From Holophagae bacterium (GTDB lineage Bacteria; Acidobacteriota; Holophagae; Acanthopleuribacterales; Acanthopleuribacteraceae), in NCBI GenBank assembly GCA_030429565.1, contig JAUIFE010000007.1:310001-374000 (forward strand): a stretch of DNA of 64,000 nt, given 5' to 3'. The notes beneath the pieces were generated by a model, which did not search any database, was not told the origin of the DNA, and was given only the letters and a program-made list of their open reading frames with translations. A program made the position numbers and the translations under genes. Of the stretch, positions 56,201 to 64,000 are shown piece after piece (within the stretch, counting starts at the first letter, position 1; every line of letters starts with the position of its first letter).

Positions 56201-57931
56201 TGTGGCTGCGAAGAGGTTTCACGGGATAGGCGCGGTGCGGCCGACCGTGACGAATTTTGGCAGCACGATCCGAGTGCTGATCGCGTGCTGTGGTTTCTTG
56301 CCCTGACAATGCCTGAGCTGCAGCTTAAACCTTGCTCGCGGCGCGAAGCACGAGTGCGTGCCTTTCAACAGCGCGGCGGTGTGCCGGCGAGGCACGACGG
56401 GACAGCGGCTTTGCGCATGGGTGACGAGAGTTTGCCCGCGTCTTTGTCGACACAGATCACGGCTTTGTCAGCGCGATTGGACGCGTTTGATCAGCCTGCA
56501 TTGAAGACCATTGTGCGCGCTGTCAATCAAGTGTTGACGCAGCTATTGCTCGCAACAGGGGCAGCCGAGTACGGAGCCTTTTATTGGAACCCACTTGATA
56601 GGGATACGGCCTGGTCTGTGCCGGCCTGGCTGGCGCTTAAACCGAAAACAACCTCCTGGCAAGATTCGGTTTGGGCTTGGTTTTCTTGTGAGCAGATCTG
56701 TTCGGTTCCCGAACAACCTTTGTCTTTTAGTCGTGAAATCGCCCGTTTTCGCCCCGAATCGGCGACCATTGAGTCGGCTGGTTTTGCGATGACCGAGCTT
56801 CCTTACGGTGGACCTGACCGACTCGTTTTGTGGTTGATCCAGGGTGACGCCGCCGCGCCCGCTTTGCAGCGCAGCGGCGCCGCGTTACATGCCTTTGGCG
56901 AGGTGACGGCTGCTTGGTGGCCGCTGTTGTACCAGCTCTTTGACGCGGGTCAGGCTGCTAAGTCGCTCGATTGCTTCGGGATGGTCGGCCGCTCAGCGCG
57001 TTTGCAGAAGGTCGTGCAAACCGTGAAACAGTACGGTCCGTCCAGTCTTCCGGTTTTTATTGGAGGGGAAACGGGCACCGGCAAGGAATTGGCGGCCAGA
57101 GCGGTGCATCTTGCATCGTCTCGAGCCGCCCAGCCGTTCTTTGCGGTAAATTGTAGCCAGTACCCGGAAAACCTGATTGAGTCGCACTTATTCGGCTATC
57201 GGCAAGGCAGTTTTACCGATGCGCGTGAAGACCGGCCTGGTTTATTGGAGCATGCTGACGGCGGCACCCTGTTCCTCGACGAAATTGCCGATATTAGTGC
57301 CAAGACGCAATCACTCTTGTTGCGAGTATTGCAAGACGGCGGTTTTACGCGGGTTGGCTGCCACCAATCGCGTCAGGTCGACGTGCGTTTTGTGACGGCA
57401 ACCAATGTGGATCTAGCCGGTTTGGTGCAAAACGGAACCTTCCGTGTCGATTTGTATTACCGCATTATGGGTGCGCGGCTACAGCTTCCGCCTTTACGTG
57501 ACCGCGTGGAGGATATTGCGCTGTTGTTGGAACATTTCTTCAAAAAACACGGCGACGGCAGAGGGCTGCGTTGGGAGCAGGCGTTCCTGGCGGCATTGCA
57601 GCGCCATTCCTGGCCGGGAAACATTCGCGAGCTCGAAATGTATGCGCGCCGCTTGATGGCGGCCTTTCCCCAGGTGCTTTGTTTTCAAGTAAACCACCTG
57701 CTGCCGTTCCTCGGTTTGCATCAGGTGGCGGGCGCCGCCGATCAACTTCCCACTTTAAAGCAATGGGAAACCAATAATCGCGCCCATCTCTTACGGGAGC
57801 GATTGGCGGCATTTGGGGGGAATCGCTCGGCGGCCGCCCAAAGTTTGGGGATCTCACGCCAGCATCTCGTCCATTTACTAAAAATCATGGGCTCCATACC
57901 CGAACCGGCGGCTTTTGCCGAAAAAAAGTAA
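53219..57931 (+). CDS. giant sigma-54-type AAA+ regulator with degenerate N-terminal domains
   Basis: A 1570-residue cytosolic regulator; ATG 53219 follows GGAGGATCC. Residues about 95-150 (NRLRLVTDLHRLSLWLQEQG onward) follow the rhythm of a protein-kinase catalytic region but lack the HRD and DFG motifs. Residues about 260-520 look like a STAND/AAA_16 region without a recognisable Walker A. A helical TPR-like middle follows (about 600-900), then a GAF-like domain (about 1090-1245). The C-terminal AAA+ domain has Walker A GGETGTGKE (about 1281), Walker B LFLDEIAD and WPGNIREL. Its sigma-54 loop reads GSFTDA (1330-1335) instead of GAFTGA. A Fis helix-turn-helix (NRSAAAQSLGISRQHLVHLL) ends it. 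It resembles kinase-STAND-GAF-sigma-54 fusions of large-genome bacteria, with the N-terminal enzymes decayed. Domain limits are estimates. Confidence 0.8.
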   Translation: MTTFDLVLDVCDTLGRPLYEPSASLLDDTSCLCPTTGRRLWLRRFSLGPKAFSTLAGVLRATHSCFAPVAQIRFQERAILLQMVTEKDWRPLNAGDGCNFSAVNRLRLVTDLHRLSLWLQEQGLSPWRAHWVFGWQQHRLCCLGAESLPWHTRLAPAEGDYPVPTLQGAYRAWFANVLRCWFSSGDQVPFVVSDERQGLLMRVLRAELTDEVLWREFGEQAAAVPPLVKAHVADLPKYQGTLDQRRQAGLDALVQRLVQLRSRCAVRSRLCVFTTAHRWAAVAAIFSACGEAGTAAGPLLWLDSGEVSLATGTLRHRLQARLRVMLVELGERPDDSLPLRCLIAGLAAGLARKALTLTLVVTASGVSEQRAQQRVLQLFHRIFQGGLCVIVLTPWWHHAGVSFLSRLWLDKRVFDRFGDAFDDGFGRQPAASEWYLLPEPVQTLWAALVLMPEGLPSRVAGLLLGKASAATFRFLAERDLLRCEQKCAEMTAAGDVALGEVWIPRMALIQAENAALTSMKEAVRPRLVACCDRAGVTDPWLRYRLFPHRRSARGPQGYLAQAVLASLRSWDWRAAASKVLVLPVPDAETETVWSALVALMRGLPQSGADHLVPGLGGLRRGLQACYDARRQDATQAFERLAGSKKAPAVLRAYALVLAAEQAGTAGKPGRALAYQVRLNRQLSACEAGDHSRLWVDRVVVACWLAHFYSDGTPPAPASRDGESRQPTAFEPGARWRAAVAAFCVGDHLTALDHALWLLNHPDLLGDWTFWFAVTRFAADCYHSLNESAGAADVLKRGLQQALAFGLNETAHALASATGFHLCGDGRFTAAQALFLAFPTPPPDKSDASLGRGDLNRRLLFQAAMETRCVPEKRSPAAVNDALVSYKAQILSVPRLSGVEEKRLWRRVGILLRSPILTAAAAADHAAGFMWLAGWAALVGSPSASRAALPGIAEALARRPRRGGFWRDALADLASQPTSAWRNFKAAWPEGVTRWCGCEEVSRDRRGAADRDEFWQHDPSADRVLWFLALTMPELQLKPCSRREARVRAFQQRGGVPARHDGTAALRMGDESLPASLSTQITALSARLDAFDQPALKTIVRAVNQVLTQLLLATGAAEYGAFYWNPLDRDTAWSVPAWLALKPKTTSWQDSVWAWFSCEQICSVPEQPLSFSREIARFRPESATIESAGFAMTELPYGGPDRLVLWLIQGDAAAPALQRSGAALHAFGEVTAAWWPLLYQLFDAGQAAKSLDCFGMVGRSARLQKVVQTVKQYGPSSLPVFIGGETGTGKELAARAVHLASSRAAQPFFAVNCSQYPENLIESHLFGYRQGSFTDAREDRPGLLEHADGGTLFLDEIADISAKTQSLLLRVLQDGGFTRVGCHQSRQVDVRFVTATNVDLAGLVQNGTFRVDLYYRIMGARLQLPPLRDRVEDIALLLEHFFKKHGDGRGLRWEQAFLAALQRHSWPGNIRELEMYARRLMAAFPQVLCFQVNHLLPFLGLHQVAGAADQLPTLKQWETNNRAHLLRERLAAFGGNRSAAAQSLGISRQHLVHLLKIMGSIPEPAAFAEKK

Positions 57932-58182
57932 ACGGGCCTGTCGAAATCCGTGGCGGTGTTTCGTCATTAGAGTAATGACAAAGGGCGCATGGCGGGGAAT
58001 AACCGTCGTGCCGCCCGGCCGTCGTCTTCCGGTGCTTGGTACCTAGTGGGGACGGCGCTACAATCGACAACCAGACAAAAGAATCAAAGGAGTGCCCGGC
58101 GGCGGCGACCCGCGAACGGGGCTGTGTGCTATTCCCACTTCGTTCTGCGTTTGCCGCGAATCGGTGCTTTAAGGAGACAAAA

Positions 58183-58542
58183 ATGGCCCATTACATGATC
58201 CTACTCGAAGAAAACCCCGGTAATATGCCGCCCGACCTCAGCCCGGAGGACATTCAGAGTATTGTTGCCAAATACCAGGCCTGGCGTGACGGCTTAGCGT
58301 CCCAGGGTCGTTTACAAGACAGCAATAAACTCAAGGATGAAGGTGGCCGGCTGATGGTCAAGCAGGGCGGTACCACGCAAGTCACCGATGGTCCCTACAG
58401 TGAGTCGAAGGAAGTGATTGCCGGTTATTTTGTGATTGAGGCGGCGAATTACGACGAAGCCGTCGCCCTTTGCCAAAATTGCCCGCACTTGGATTACGGG
58501 CGGATTATGGTGCGTGCGGTCGATATGGTGACTTGCCCATGA
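58183..58542 (+). CDS. YCII/DGPF-domain protein
   Basis: A 119-residue YCII-family protein. The diagnostic segment is TDGPYSESKEVIAGYFVIE (about residues 63-81), the DGPF motif in its Tyr form. AAGGAG precedes the start. Its stop overlaps the start of the ECF sigma gene by four bases. DGPF proteins are the conserved partners of ECF42 sigma factors; their biochemical role is not settled. Confidence 0.88.
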   Translation: MAHYMILLEENPGNMPPDLSPEDIQSIVAKYQAWRDGLASQGRLQDSNKLKDEGGRLMVKQGGTTQVTDGPYSESKEVIAGYFVIEAANYDEAVALCQNCPHLDYGRIMVRAVDMVTCP

Positions 58543-59822
58543 GTCACGGCGCGGACACCACGGTTCCGCGCCTCGTCGACCACCTGTTTCGCCAAAATGC
58601 CGGTTTCCTAATTGCCAGATTAACCGGCATCTTTGGCGGCAGCTACATCGATGATGCCGAAGATGTCGTGCAAGAGGTGATGATTCGGGCGCTCAAAACC
58701 TGGCCGTTCAGCGGCGTGCCTGAGAATCCTTCCGCCTGGATGGTACGGGTCGCCAAAAATTGCGCGCTTGACCTCATTCGTCGGCACCAAGTCTTTCGCC
58801 ATAAACAAGATACCTTGATAGCCACGGTAGAGGCTTGGCACGAGTCAGACACTGCCGATGCACCGCGATTCTCGCATGAGGTTCGCGACGAACAGTTGCG
58901 CATGATTTTTATGTCCTGCCATCCCGAAATATCACCCGAGGGTCGCCTTGCACTGACACTAAAGGTCGTGGGTGGGTTTTCGACTGGCGAAATTGCGCGT
59001 GCTTTTTTGAGCTCGGAAGCGACCGTGGCGCAGAGAATTGTGCGGGCCAAGAAAAAAATTCGCGGTTTGACGTTGCCGTTTGCGATGCCGGTGGCCGACC
59101 AAGTGGCCGGACGCTTGGATTCAGTCCTGCAAGTTCTATATCTCATATTTAACGAGGGACATAGTGCTCACGAAGGCAAGAATCACATTCGTGCCGAATT
59201 TTGTCAGGATGCGATTCGTTTGGTTAACCTGTTGACACGCCACCCGTTAACCGCTGTTCCCGAGGTGCATGCTCTGGCTGCCTACTTTTATTTTCAAGCA
59301 GCCCGTTTGCCCGCCCGTTGCGACGCGCGCGGCGTGCCCGTCATTTTAGCGCGCCAGGATCGACGCCTTTGGGATCAGGAAATGATGCAACGCGGTGTCT
59401 TGGCGATGGCCCGTTCGGCGCGCGGCGTGCACTTAAGCGCTTACCATCTTAAGGCTGAAATCGCTTCATGTCACACCTTGGCTGAAACGGCGGCGGCAAC
59501 CGATTGGCCACGGATTCTTCATCTCTACGACCTGTTGTTGGCGCAAAGTGGCGATGCGGTGGTTGCCCTAAACCGCGTTGTGGCTTTGGCGGAAACGATC
59601 GGGCCGCGTGCAGCGCTTGAAGAATTGGACCGCTGGTCCGCTGAACCGCGTTTCGAAACCTATTTGCCTTATTTCTCCGTGCGGGCCGAGTTACATGCGC
59701 GCTTGGGAGAAACCGAGGCCTCGCGGCGAGCTTATCGCCGTGCCCTAGCCTTGGCGATGAGTGAGCCGGTCAGTGATTATTTTCGCGAGCAGCTTGAGGC
59801 GGTGACGGCGCGAGATCGCTAA
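58539..59822 (+). CDS. ECF42-type RNA polymerase sigma factor
   Basis: A 427-residue sigma factor. Region 2 (about residues 20-90; YIDDAEDVVQEVMIRAL, NPSAWMVRVAKNCALDLIRR) and region 4 (about 125-185; LALTLKVVGGFSTGEIARAFL, ATVAQRIVRAKKKIR) are followed by a long C-terminal TPR-like extension with VFNEGHSA-type YLIFNEGHSA and DAVVALNRVVALAE. This extension replaces a separate anti-sigma factor in group ECF42. The start codon overlaps the DGPF gene stop (ATGA), so the two are coupled. Confidence 0.92.
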   Translation: MSHGADTTVPRLVDHLFRQNAGFLIARLTGIFGGSYIDDAEDVVQEVMIRALKTWPFSGVPENPSAWMVRVAKNCALDLIRRHQVFRHKQDTLIATVEAWHESDTADAPRFSHEVRDEQLRMIFMSCHPEISPEGRLALTLKVVGGFSTGEIARAFLSSEATVAQRIVRAKKKIRGLTLPFAMPVADQVAGRLDSVLQVLYLIFNEGHSAHEGKNHIRAEFCQDAIRLVNLLTRHPLTAVPEVHALAAYFYFQAARLPARCDARGVPVILARQDRRLWDQEMMQRGVLAMARSARGVHLSAYHLKAEIASCHTLAETAAATDWPRILHLYDLLLAQSGDAVVALNRVVALAETIGPRAALEELDRWSAEPRFETYLPYFSVRAELHARLGETEASRRAYRRALALAMSEPVSDYFREQLEAVTARDR

Positions 59823-59868
59823 AACCGGCCGGTGCCCGGCCTAATGCGAGGTGAATAGAAAAGTTACT

Positions 59869-59895
59869 TTGACATTAATTAAAATTGGATAAAGT
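59869..59895 (+). promoter_or_regulatory. possible promoter of DUF2461 gene
   Basis: TTGACA is followed after 15 bases by TAAAGT in an AT-rich stretch. The spacer is short. It lies about 175 bases upstream of the DUF2461 start. Confidence 0.3.
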
Positions 59896-60069
59896 TTAGC
59901 CGTCAAAACCCTTGTGTTATCTTGGCTCTCGTCTTGATCGCACCATGTTGACACGACCTATTGCTTGGCCACGTCACCGCAAACGTCTTGGACTGGCTGT
60001 CGGCAGCGGTCGTGATGAACGCCTATCGCGGCCCGTCCCCACCATGAGATCGAATCTTCAGGAGGCTTT

Positions 60070-60729
60070 ATGTCGCTCGCCCATTTGGTTCCTTTTTTTG
60101 AAGAACTCACCGCAAATAATGAAAAAGAATGGTTCCACGCCAACAAAAAACGATTTGATAAAGAGATCAAAGCCCCGTTTGAAGATCTGGTTCAGATCAT
60201 GATCATGTTGCTCGGCCAGGAAGGGCCGCCCTTGGCGATTACGCCCAAGGACGCCATTTTTCGCATTTATCGCGATGTGCGGTTCGCCAAAGATAAATCG
60301 CCCTACAAAACTCATCTGGGTGCGGTGATTGCGCCGGGCGGTCGCAAGGCGCCAGGTCCCGGTTTCTACTTTCAAATCGGTGCCGAAGGTTTAATGGTTG
60401 CCGGCGGGTGTTTTCAACCGACCAAGGACGAATTACTGCGCATTCGCCAAGCCATCGCCAAGGATCCTGTTGCGATTGCCGAATTGGTTGAGGCGCCTGC
60501 TTTCAAAGAAACCTTCGGTCCTCTGCGCGGTGATCGCAACAAAATTCTACCCAAGGAATTTAAGCCGGTTTTGGCGGAGCAACCCTTGATTGCCAACAAA
60601 CAGTTTTACTATGTGACCGAACCAGGCACGGATATCTTGGCCGATGAGAAATTGCCGCAACGTTTGCTGGAGATTTACCGTATCGGCAAACCTTTACAAC
60701 AATATCTCGCCGCCTGTTGCTTGGTTTAG
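60070..60729 (+). CDS. DUF2461 (TIGR02453) family protein
   Basis: A 219-residue cytosolic protein. The family pattern is clear: FFEELTANNEKEWFHANKKRFD at the N terminus, then FRIYRDVRFAKDKSPYKTHLGA, PGFYFQIGAEGLMVAGGCF and the later HR-type FKPVLAEQPL segment. The length is normal. The molecular function of the family is unknown. GGAGG precedes the ATG. Confidence 0.9.
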   Translation: MSLAHLVPFFEELTANNEKEWFHANKKRFDKEIKAPFEDLVQIMIMLLGQEGPPLAITPKDAIFRIYRDVRFAKDKSPYKTHLGAVIAPGGRKAPGPGFYFQIGAEGLMVAGGCFQPTKDELLRIRQAIAKDPVAIAELVEAPAFKETFGPLRGDRNKILPKEFKPVLAEQPLIANKQFYYVTEPGTDILADEKLPQRLLEIYRIGKPLQQYLAACCLV

Positions 60730-60736
60730 TGTTCGC

Positions 60737-61330
60737 TCAGCGTGGTGGGGTTGTGGTGTGCCCGTTCTCACTCAGCTTGGCGTGATAACAGCCATGGCAA
60801 GTGGGTAAGTATTTTTCCTCCGCACCCAAGTCAATTGTGGGACCGGCCAAGGTGGCGCGGCCGTCGAGGAGCTTGAGGTTAAACACCGCCTTGCGGTTGC
60901 AGTATGCACAGGTGGTTTTGACCTCCTCGATGGAATCAGCCAATTCCATGAGACGCTGCGCGCCCGCGAAGAGGTGCGTTTTGAAGTCGGTGCGTAAGCC
61001 GTAACAAATAACCGGAACATTGTGGTCGGAAGCAATCGCCCGTAGGCGTTCGATCACCTGGACCGGCAGGAATTGAGCCTCGTCGACCAAAACGCAATCC
61101 GTGTCGTGAAAGAGGTCGTCTTGGAGCTCGCTTTCGTTGTGGATCAGCAAATCGGCTGGTTTTTCAAGACCGGCCCGCGAACGAATCGTGGCGGCGGCCC
61201 AGCGGTCGTCGAGCTCGGGCTTTAGCAAAAGGGCGCGTTTGCCTTGTTGTTGGTAATTATGGGCGACAGCCAGTAGGTTTAAGGTTTTGGCGCTACCGAC
61301 GGTGCCGTAGCGGAAATAGAGTTTAGCCAT
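60737..61330 (-). CDS. tdk: thymidine kinase (type II)
   Basis: A 197-residue TK1-type kinase that phosphorylates thymidine to dTMP for salvage. Walker A is GTVGSAKT (about residues 9-16), the DE box is VLVDEAQFL, and the zinc site is formed by CAYC and CHGC. YLPTCHGC fits the lasso end. The start at 61330 has AAGGA upstream. The gene is convergent with the DUF2461 gene. Confidence 0.93.
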   Translation of the reverse strand: MAKLYFRYGTVGSAKTLNLLAVAHNYQQQGKRALLLKPELDDRWAAATIRSRAGLEKPADLLIHNESELQDDLFHDTDCVLVDEAQFLPVQVIERLRAIASDHNVPVICYGLRTDFKTHLFAGAQRLMELADSIEEVKTTCAYCNRKAVFNLKLLDGRATLAGPTIDLGAEEKYLPTCHGCYHAKLSENGHTTTPPR

Positions 61331-61777
61331 GGTGAGTCCTTATAAAGGTCGCTTGGCCGCTTGGTCACCGGCGGGGCAAGGCAAGAGGGGTGCGCGGTTC
61401 CTGCCGCGAATAAAAGCTGATCAAGCGGGGGGTCGACGTACAATTTCCGTTTTTTAACACTTTTGACGCATGTGAAGAAAGGTTTTTTGCGTCGGCTTGC
61501 CGCCGCCTTAGCGACCCCGGCGACTGCGTCCTCGATTGCTTTTCGCATGGCTCGCATGGCACAATAGCGCCGGTCCGTCCGTGACACTTCAGCTCGGCGT
61601 TGCCGCGTTTTTTTCATGCGCGGGTGATGACGCTGTCTCCTTTGACCGCCCGCGCCGTGGCTTTGGCCCGCAACGGTTGGTCTCGGCGCGCCTGTTTGGT
61701 CGGTCGAGTTTGTGTTGCTAACAAGCGCTTGCGATAATGCTTGTTGGGGGTTCCATCAACAACCATGGGGATGTTTC
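61331..61777. other. intergenic region between tdk and biotin carboxylase
   Basis: 447 bases between divergent genes. I see no RNA, repeat or convincing promoter; short open frames have no coding features. Confidence 0.4.
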
Positions 61778-63292
61778 ATGTTTAAGAAAGTTATGATAGC
61801 CAACCGCGGCGAAATCGCGATTCGCGTCATTCGTTGCTTGCGCGAACACGATATTCGTTCGGTCGCCCTTTTTTCCGATCCCGACCGCGAGAGTCTGGCG
61901 GTTCGCTACGCGCACGAAGCGGTTCATTTACCAGGTAACACATCGGCCGAAACCTATATGGATATTCAAAAAGTCCTGGACGCGGCCAAGCGTACCGGTT
62001 GTGAGGCGATCCACCCTGGTTATGGTTTTTTGTCCGAAAAAGCCGAGTTCTCCCAGGCCTGTAAAGACGCCGGCATTACCTTCATCGGGCCGCATCCCGA
62101 ATCAATTTCACTGATGGGCGACAAAACCACCGCGCGTGAGCTCATGATCAAAGCCGGGGTGCCGGTGACGCCGGGTTTCCAGAACCCGAACCGCGACCGC
62201 GAGGAAGCGCAACAAGCGGCTGAAGAAATGGGTTTTCCGGTGATGATCAAGGCCTCGGCCGGTGGTGGCGGTAAAGGGATGCGTCGTGTTGATCGTGCCG
62301 AAGATTTTCGGTCGGCTTACGACATGGCCGCTTCGGAAGCGAGAAGCGCCTTTGGTGACGACCGTATTTATGTCGAGAAATTCATCCAGAACCCACGCCA
62401 CATTGAGGTTCAAATCGCCTGTGACAAACACGGCAATGCGATCCACTTGGGTGAACGCGAGTGCTCTGTCCAGCGCCGTCACCAAAAAGTTGTCGAGGAA
62501 GCGCCCTCGCCGGCGGTTACCCCTGAGATGCGCGAGAAGATTGGTCAAATTGCCATTCAAGCCGCATTGGCTGTGAATTACGATTCGGTCGGTACGGTCG
62601 AGTTCCTGATGGACAAAGACAACAATTTTTATTTCATGGAAATGAACACGCGTTTACAGGTTGAACACCCGGTGACTGAATGGGTGACGGGTGTTGATTT
62701 GGTTCGATTGCAATTGCAAATTGCCGCCGGCGAAAAGTTGCCGTTTACCCAGGAAGACATTGTGCTCAAGGGCCACTCGATTGAGTGTCGTGTTTATGCC
62801 GAAGACCCCGAGAAAAATTTCATGCCCAGCCCGGGCAAAATCACCAGCTTGCTGACACCCAGCGGTTTGGGGGTACGCGACGATTCCGGGGTTTATCCCG
62901 GTTACGAAGTCCCGATTTACTACGATCCCATGATCTCCAAGCTCACCACCTGGGGGCGTGACCGCGAAGAGGCGATTCGGCGCATGTCACGGGCGCTTGG
63001 CGAGTACCGCGTCGGCGGCATTAAAACCAATCTGTGGTTCCACCGCGCGCTGATGTTGCATCCGGCGTGGATTGAGGCCGACTTGGATACGGCCTTCATC
63101 GAACGCCATCCGGAGCTGCTGCACAAGGGTTTGGATGACGATCACATCAACATGGCGCTCATTGCCGCGGCCATCAAACACTACAAAACCGAAGTGCGTC
63201 GCGGTGCCGAAGGTTCCGGTTCTGCCGCTCAAAACAAAAACCAATGGAAAGCCGGCGCACGTCTGGCGATTATGCGGCATCGGAGTTTGTAA
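61778..63292 (+). CDS. acyl-CoA carboxylase, biotin carboxylase subunit
   Basis: A 504-residue ATP-grasp enzyme that carboxylates biotin using bicarbonate and ATP. It has FKKVMIANRGEIAIRVIR at the start, the glycine-rich loop KASAGGGGKGMR, HIEVQIACDKHGNAIHLGERECSVQRRHQK and FMEMNTRLQVEHPVTE. It is about 50 residues longer than AccC, as in PccA-type subunits without a fused carrier domain. ATG 61778 follows GGGGA. The biotin carrier gene begins two bases after its stop. The carboxyltransferase partner may be the gene at 9968. Confidence 0.95.
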   Translation: MFKKVMIANRGEIAIRVIRCLREHDIRSVALFSDPDRESLAVRYAHEAVHLPGNTSAETYMDIQKVLDAAKRTGCEAIHPGYGFLSEKAEFSQACKDAGITFIGPHPESISLMGDKTTARELMIKAGVPVTPGFQNPNRDREEAQQAAEEMGFPVMIKASAGGGGKGMRRVDRAEDFRSAYDMAASEARSAFGDDRIYVEKFIQNPRHIEVQIACDKHGNAIHLGERECSVQRRHQKVVEEAPSPAVTPEMREKIGQIAIQAALAVNYDSVGTVEFLMDKDNNFYFMEMNTRLQVEHPVTEWVTGVDLVRLQLQIAAGEKLPFTQEDIVLKGHSIECRVYAEDPEKNFMPSPGKITSLLTPSGLGVRDDSGVYPGYEVPIYYDPMISKLTTWGRDREEAIRRMSRALGEYRVGGIKTNLWFHRALMLHPAWIEADLDTAFIERHPELLHKGLDDDHINMALIAAAIKHYKTEVRRGAEGSGSAAQNKNQWKAGARLAIMRHRSL

Positions 63293-63294
63293 CC

Positions 63295-63798
63295 ATGGAA
63301 CTGATTGGAACGATTGACCAAAAAGAGTACCAGCTCAAAGTGGAGCAGGTAAACGAGAAGCACTTTCGCATTGAGATTGACGGTGTGGTTCACGAAGTTG
63401 ACTGTACCGAAGTCATGCCCGATCTTTACTCGCTGTTGCACGACGAACACTCTTACGATGTGCATGTCCATCGCGGTAAGCAGGGCCACATCGAAACCCA
63501 TTTTTACGACGACAGTTTCCACGTTGAGATGATCGATCCGATGCAGCGCATTCTCGACCAGGCAATGGGCGGTGCGGTTAAAGGACCGGCTGCATTGGAA
63601 GCCGCTATGCCGGGTCTGGTCCAGCGCATTTTGGTTAAAGAAGGCGATGAAGTGGCCATGGATCAAGGCCTGTTGGTCCTGGTCGCCATGAAAATGGAAA
63701 ACGAATTGGGCAGTCCCAAGGCCGGTGTGGTCAAAGAGATTCGCGTCAAAGAGGGCGATAACGTCGAAAGCGGCGCCGTCCTGATTACCATCGAATAA
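63295..63798 (+). CDS. biotin carboxyl carrier protein of acyl-CoA carboxylase
   Basis: A 167-residue carrier. The C-terminal biotinyl domain (about residues 95-167) has the AMKMEN motif with the lysine that carries biotin. The N-terminal 90 residues form a beta-rich domain (ELIGTIDQKEYQLKVEQV onward) resembling the BT domain that links carrier and carboxylase in PccA-type enzymes. The gene starts two bases after the biotin carboxylase stop, so the PccA-like polypeptide is split into two subunits here. Confidence 0.9.
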   Translation: MELIGTIDQKEYQLKVEQVNEKHFRIEIDGVVHEVDCTEVMPDLYSLLHDEHSYDVHVHRGKQGHIETHFYDDSFHVEMIDPMQRILDQAMGGAVKGPAALEAAMPGLVQRILVKEGDEVAMDQGLLVLVAMKMENELGSPKAGVVKEIRVKEGDNVESGAVLITIE

Positions 63799-63832
63799 GC
63801 GTCCGCGTCCATGCTCGCCCGTTGACCGCGTG

Positions 63833-64000
63833 GTGAGCGGGCGCGCCTTCGACGAAGAGGCACTGTTGTCCGGCCAAGCGCAAAACCCCTCATCCTTACT
63901 GATCACCGAAGCCGGACCTTGGCTGGTCGAAGTGGCCTTGCCGGTTCCCTTGCGGCAAACCTTTACCTATAAAATTCCCGCCGCCGATATCGCTCCCTCG
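63833..64000 (+). CDS. priA: probable primosomal protein N' (PriA), N-terminal fragment
   Basis: The last 56 codons of the window form an open frame beginning at GTG 63833 (GTG 63830 is also possible) and running off the edge. VEVALPVPLRQTFTYKIP matches the opening of PriA, the replication-restart helicase (usually VALPVPLxxxFxYxVP). About 30 residues precede this match, so the true start could be further downstream. The call rests on this short segment only. Confidence 0.6.
   Translation, partial: MSGRAFDEEALLSGQAQNPSSLLITEAGPWLVEVALPVPLRQTFTYKIPAADIAPS

Overview
The window is chromosomal DNA of moderate to high GC from a large-genome Gram-negative bacterium. Gram-negative traits are an LpxH-like lipid A hydrolase, lipoproteins with lipoboxes, periplasmic proteins and type IV pilins. 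Several features fit an Acidobacteriota-type organism, possibly of the Acanthopleuribacter group: a DUF1549 protein, many sigma-54 activators, large secreted beta-rich proteins, an ATP synthase operon without the a and c subunits, and an ECF42/DGPF pair. This assignment is inference only; no rRNA or other decisive marker is present. I saw no tRNA, rRNA, CRISPR array, insertion sequence or prophage.

Layout. 1-9.5 kb: a partial DUF1549 gene, a TerC membrane protein, a large secreted subtilisin-like protein with FG-GAP-like repeats, a TlpA-type lipoprotein, a pterin dehydratase and a degenerate old-yellow-enzyme-like protein. 10-17 kb: an acyl-CoA carboxyltransferase, a multi-domain membrane histidine kinase with its NtrC-type regulator, and an LpxH-like hydrolase. 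17.6-23.5 kb: the F-type ATP synthase operon b'-b-delta-alpha-gamma-beta-epsilon. 23.6-29.5 kb: a TrmN6-like methyltransferase, a substrate-binding lipoprotein, a STAS protein, ruvA-ruvB and a sigma-54-type regulator. 30-42.7 kb: an accessory region of exported proteins around a translationally coupled pair of STAND-like ATPases, one of which appears to span the inner membrane with a TPR-rich periplasmic half. 42.8-45.5 kb: a TerB-like protein and an arginyl-tRNA synthetase carrying an unusual inserted OB-fold domain. 46-53 kb: two paralogous type IV pilins flanking a PilS/PilR-like operon. 53-60 kb: a 1570-residue regulator with degenerate N-terminal domains, then the DGPF/ECF42 pair. 60-64 kb: DUF2461, thymidine kinase, biotin carboxylase, biotin carrier protein and the start of a probable priA.

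How the genes work together. Sigma-54 control is the recurring theme. There are four proteins with sigma-54-activator-type AAA+ domains, two with intact GAFTGA and two with altered loops. Four good -24/-12 elements precede the two pilins (46022 and 52288), a secreted protein (29884) and a very strongly codon-biased secreted protein (35339). The pilS/pilR-like pair between the pilins is the obvious candidate to control them. The carboxyltransferase at 10 kb and the biotin carboxylase/carrier pair at 62-64 kb could form one acyl-CoA carboxylase although they lie 50 kb apart.

Best candidates for novelty: the arginyl-tRNA synthetase with a PheT-like tRNA-binding domain inserted after the HIGH motif; the coupled transmembrane/soluble STAND ATPase pair; the pilins with a conserved CxxC-x4-CxxC cluster; and the giant regulator with pseudokinase-like and STAND-like N-terminal remains.
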